Assembly (NCBI RefSeq): GCF_018617855.1
Contig: NZ_JACSKY010000001.1
Location: forward strand, 434,001 to 498,000
Origin: Exiguobacterium qingdaonense
GTDB lineage: Bacteria; Bacillota; Bacilli; Exiguobacteriales; Exiguobacteriaceae
DNA length: 64,000 nt
Direction: 5' to 3'
Part shown: positions 62,811 through 64,000 of the stretch, piece by piece
Numbering within the stretch: the first letter of the stretch is position 1
How the letters are laid out: each line of letters begins with the position of its first letter
Translations under genes and position numbers: made by a program
Notes under the pieces: generated by a model
The model's database searches: none
Told to the model about the DNA's origin: nothing
The model's input: only the letters and a program-made list of their open reading frames with translations

Positions 62811-62911
62811 TGCGATGACCCCCTGATTTTTTCGTTTTAACGAAGTGAATGATGGTAGAAAATTCAGTCATTTCTTCTGACAGTATTTGTTACCAAAATC
62901 CCGTTGATGCA

Positions 62912-62939
62912 ATAATACAATATTCTGATAATTTTGCAA
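62912..62939 (-). promoter_or_regulatory. Promoter of the OppA paralogue with CodY-like box in the spacer
   Basis: -35 TTGCAA (62934-62939), 16 bases, -10 TATTAT (62912-62917). The spacer holds AATATTCTGATAATT read on + (62919-62933), 13 of 15 to the CodY consensus. Confidence 0.5.
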
Positions 62940-62981
62940 AGTGTTTATTTTGATTTTTCTAAAAAATTTTCGATATAGTCT

Positions 62982-63010
62982 AAAAGCCCACCTGGAATGG
63001 CAGGCTTTTA
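62982..63010 (-). terminator. Intrinsic terminator of the third binding protein
   Basis: AAAAGCCTGCC / GGTGGGCTTTT arms, short loop, TTTTAG on the minus strand. Confidence 0.7.
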
Positions 63011-63012
63011 GC

Positions 63013-64000
63013 TCAATTTTCATATTTTTTCGCAAAGGTTAGGACATATGAAGGACCGATGACTGGATATCCGATGTCCTCATAGCCATTTTCGATCATA
63101 TAAGATCGTCCGGCTTGATAGATTGGCATAACGACAGCCTCTTCTAACAGCATCGCTTCCGCATCTCGCAATAACGAGTTTCGCTCCTCTATTCGCTCGG
63201 TTGAACGCGCATGATTCATCAATTCATCAAACGATTCATTCGCATATTGACTCGAGTTTAACACGTTATTCGTCTCAAACTGAGTCAAATAGGCGGATAG
63301 CATCGGATAGTCAGGCTGCCACCCAGACAAGGAAAAAGTAAAATCACCTGAGACTTCCTTCCTAACTTTTTCTCCGAGGGGAAGCTCGACGATATTGACG
63401 GTCAAACCATCTAACTGTTCCAAATTCTTCTTTAATTTTGTGGAAATTTGACGTGCCTCTTCATCAACGAAACTAAGTAGCTCAATTTCCACTTCTTTTT
63501 TGTTCAGACGTTTTTTTACCGTTTCGAACAGTTGACTCGCATCTCCCTCCAACTGCGCGACCGAAGCTTCTCGGTCCATGACGAGTAGCCGTTCCGTCGG
63601 TTGCTCCGCTCGTGCAAGCGAGGCCTCGATTGCCGACCGGTCTATTGTCAATGCGAGCGCCTGGCGAAACGATACGTCATCAAATGGCGCCTTTTGAACG
63701 TTCGGCTTTAAATAGAACACACCACTTCGCGGAACATCTCGTAACGTCATTCCCTCATCGACAGTAGAGACGTCAAAACCGTATGGGATCGGTTGAATCC
63801 CGCTCATCTCCGTCAAGTTTTGGTCACTCTCGATCGAAATCGATTCGAGTGTGACCTGTTCAGCCTCTCGATACGTATCGTTTTTATGTAACGAAATCAT
63901 CGTATCACTTAAGCGATTGAGTTTGAATGGGCCATTCGTTTCCAGTTCATCCCATCCATTCACCGATTGTTGTGGTAAAAATGCGGGCATTGCCAAAATC
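63013..64000 (-). CDS. Third peptide-binding protein (5' end outside window)
   Basis: The frame stays open to the right edge, so the N-terminal part including any signal peptide lies outside; 328 residues are visible. It shows the SBP_bac_5 fold: AMPAFLPQQSVNGWDELETNGPFKL, SFRQALALTIDRSAIEASL, FSLSGWQPDYPMLSAYLTQFETNN and VVMPIYQAGRSYMIENG. It is clearly related to the two complete OppA proteins but more diverged, with shorter insertions. No partner genes are visible. Confidence 0.88.
   Translation of the reverse strand, partial: ILAMPAFLPQQSVNGWDELETNGPFKLNRLSDTMISLHKNDTYREAEQVTLESISIESDQNLTEMSGIQPIPYGFDVSTVDEGMTLRDVPRSGVFYLKPNVQKAPFDDVSFRQALALTIDRSAIEASLARAEQPTERLLVMDREASVAQLEGDASQLFETVKKRLNKKEVEIELLSFVDEEARQISTKLKKNLEQLDGLTVNIVELPLGEKVRKEVSGDFTFSLSGWQPDYPMLSAYLTQFETNNVLNSSQYANESFDELMNHARSTERIEERNSLLRDAEAMLLEEAVVMPIYQAGRSYMIENGYEDIGYPVIGPSYVLTFAKKYEN

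Overview
This 64 kb window is chromosomal DNA of a low- to mid-GC Gram-positive bacterium of the order Bacillales. Gene order and protein features fit Exiguobacterium or a close relative, but the genus is an inference. The left part follows the Bacillus subtilis block ylaL-ylaK-ylaI-ylaH-typA-ylaF / yktC-yktA-speA / pdhDCBA-def / rnjA / ykrA / ktrC. The right part follows yjcG-fabI / yjbO-nadK-relQ-yjbK-spxH-roxS-pepF-coiA / mecA-spx / opp / trpS. Coding density is high, and most units end in clear intrinsic terminators, many of them bidirectional. I saw no rRNA, tRNA, insertion sequence, prophage, CRISPR array or replication origin.

Layout. 1-7 kb: the end of an MFS exporter, a PIN-PhoH ATPase, small yla proteins, the ribosome-binding GTPase TypA and an unusual inositol-phosphatase/acetyltransferase fusion. 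7-16 kb: arginine decarboxylase, a candidate CcpA-controlled small RNA, the pyruvate dehydrogenase operon and peptide deformylase. 16-25 kb: a lipoprotein-hydrolase fusion, a phospholipase-D-like protein, RNase J1, a HAD phosphatase, the KtrC potassium gate subunit and cytochrome bd oxidase. 25-38 kb: CcpC with an N-acetyl-diaminopimelate deacetylase, BdbC, NadE, small lipid-phosphatase and hydrolase operons and several unrecognised proteins. 38-53 kb: FabI under a FapR-like site, a RodA-type polymerase, NadK and RelQ, the SpxH/MecA/Spx proteolysis module with a RoxS/RsaE small RNA, PepF, CoiA and cardiolipin synthase. 53-64 kb: the oppABCDF importer and two more peptide-binding lipoproteins, with T-box-controlled trpS between them.

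Common themes. (1) Redox and stress: spx, its adaptors spxH and mecA, the RoxS-like sRNA with a Rex-like box, cydAB and bdbC. (2) Carbon status: pdh, ccpC and cre-like sites, one of them inside the promoter of the candidate sRNA. (3) Peptide and nitrogen supply: three oligopeptide-binding proteins with CodY-like boxes placed on their promoters. (4) Envelope lipids: pgpA, PAP2, cls, fabI and a PLD-like protein.

The most notable items are the cre-containing sRNA promoter at the position SR1 occupies in B. subtilis, the extended RoxS/RsaE RNA, two domain fusions, a 20-bp palindrome on the def promoter, a hairpin that appears to bring a distant Shine-Dalgarno sequence to a start codon, and an SpxH without its usual CxxC motif. 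All family assignments come from reading the sequence and recalling the families; no database search was run.
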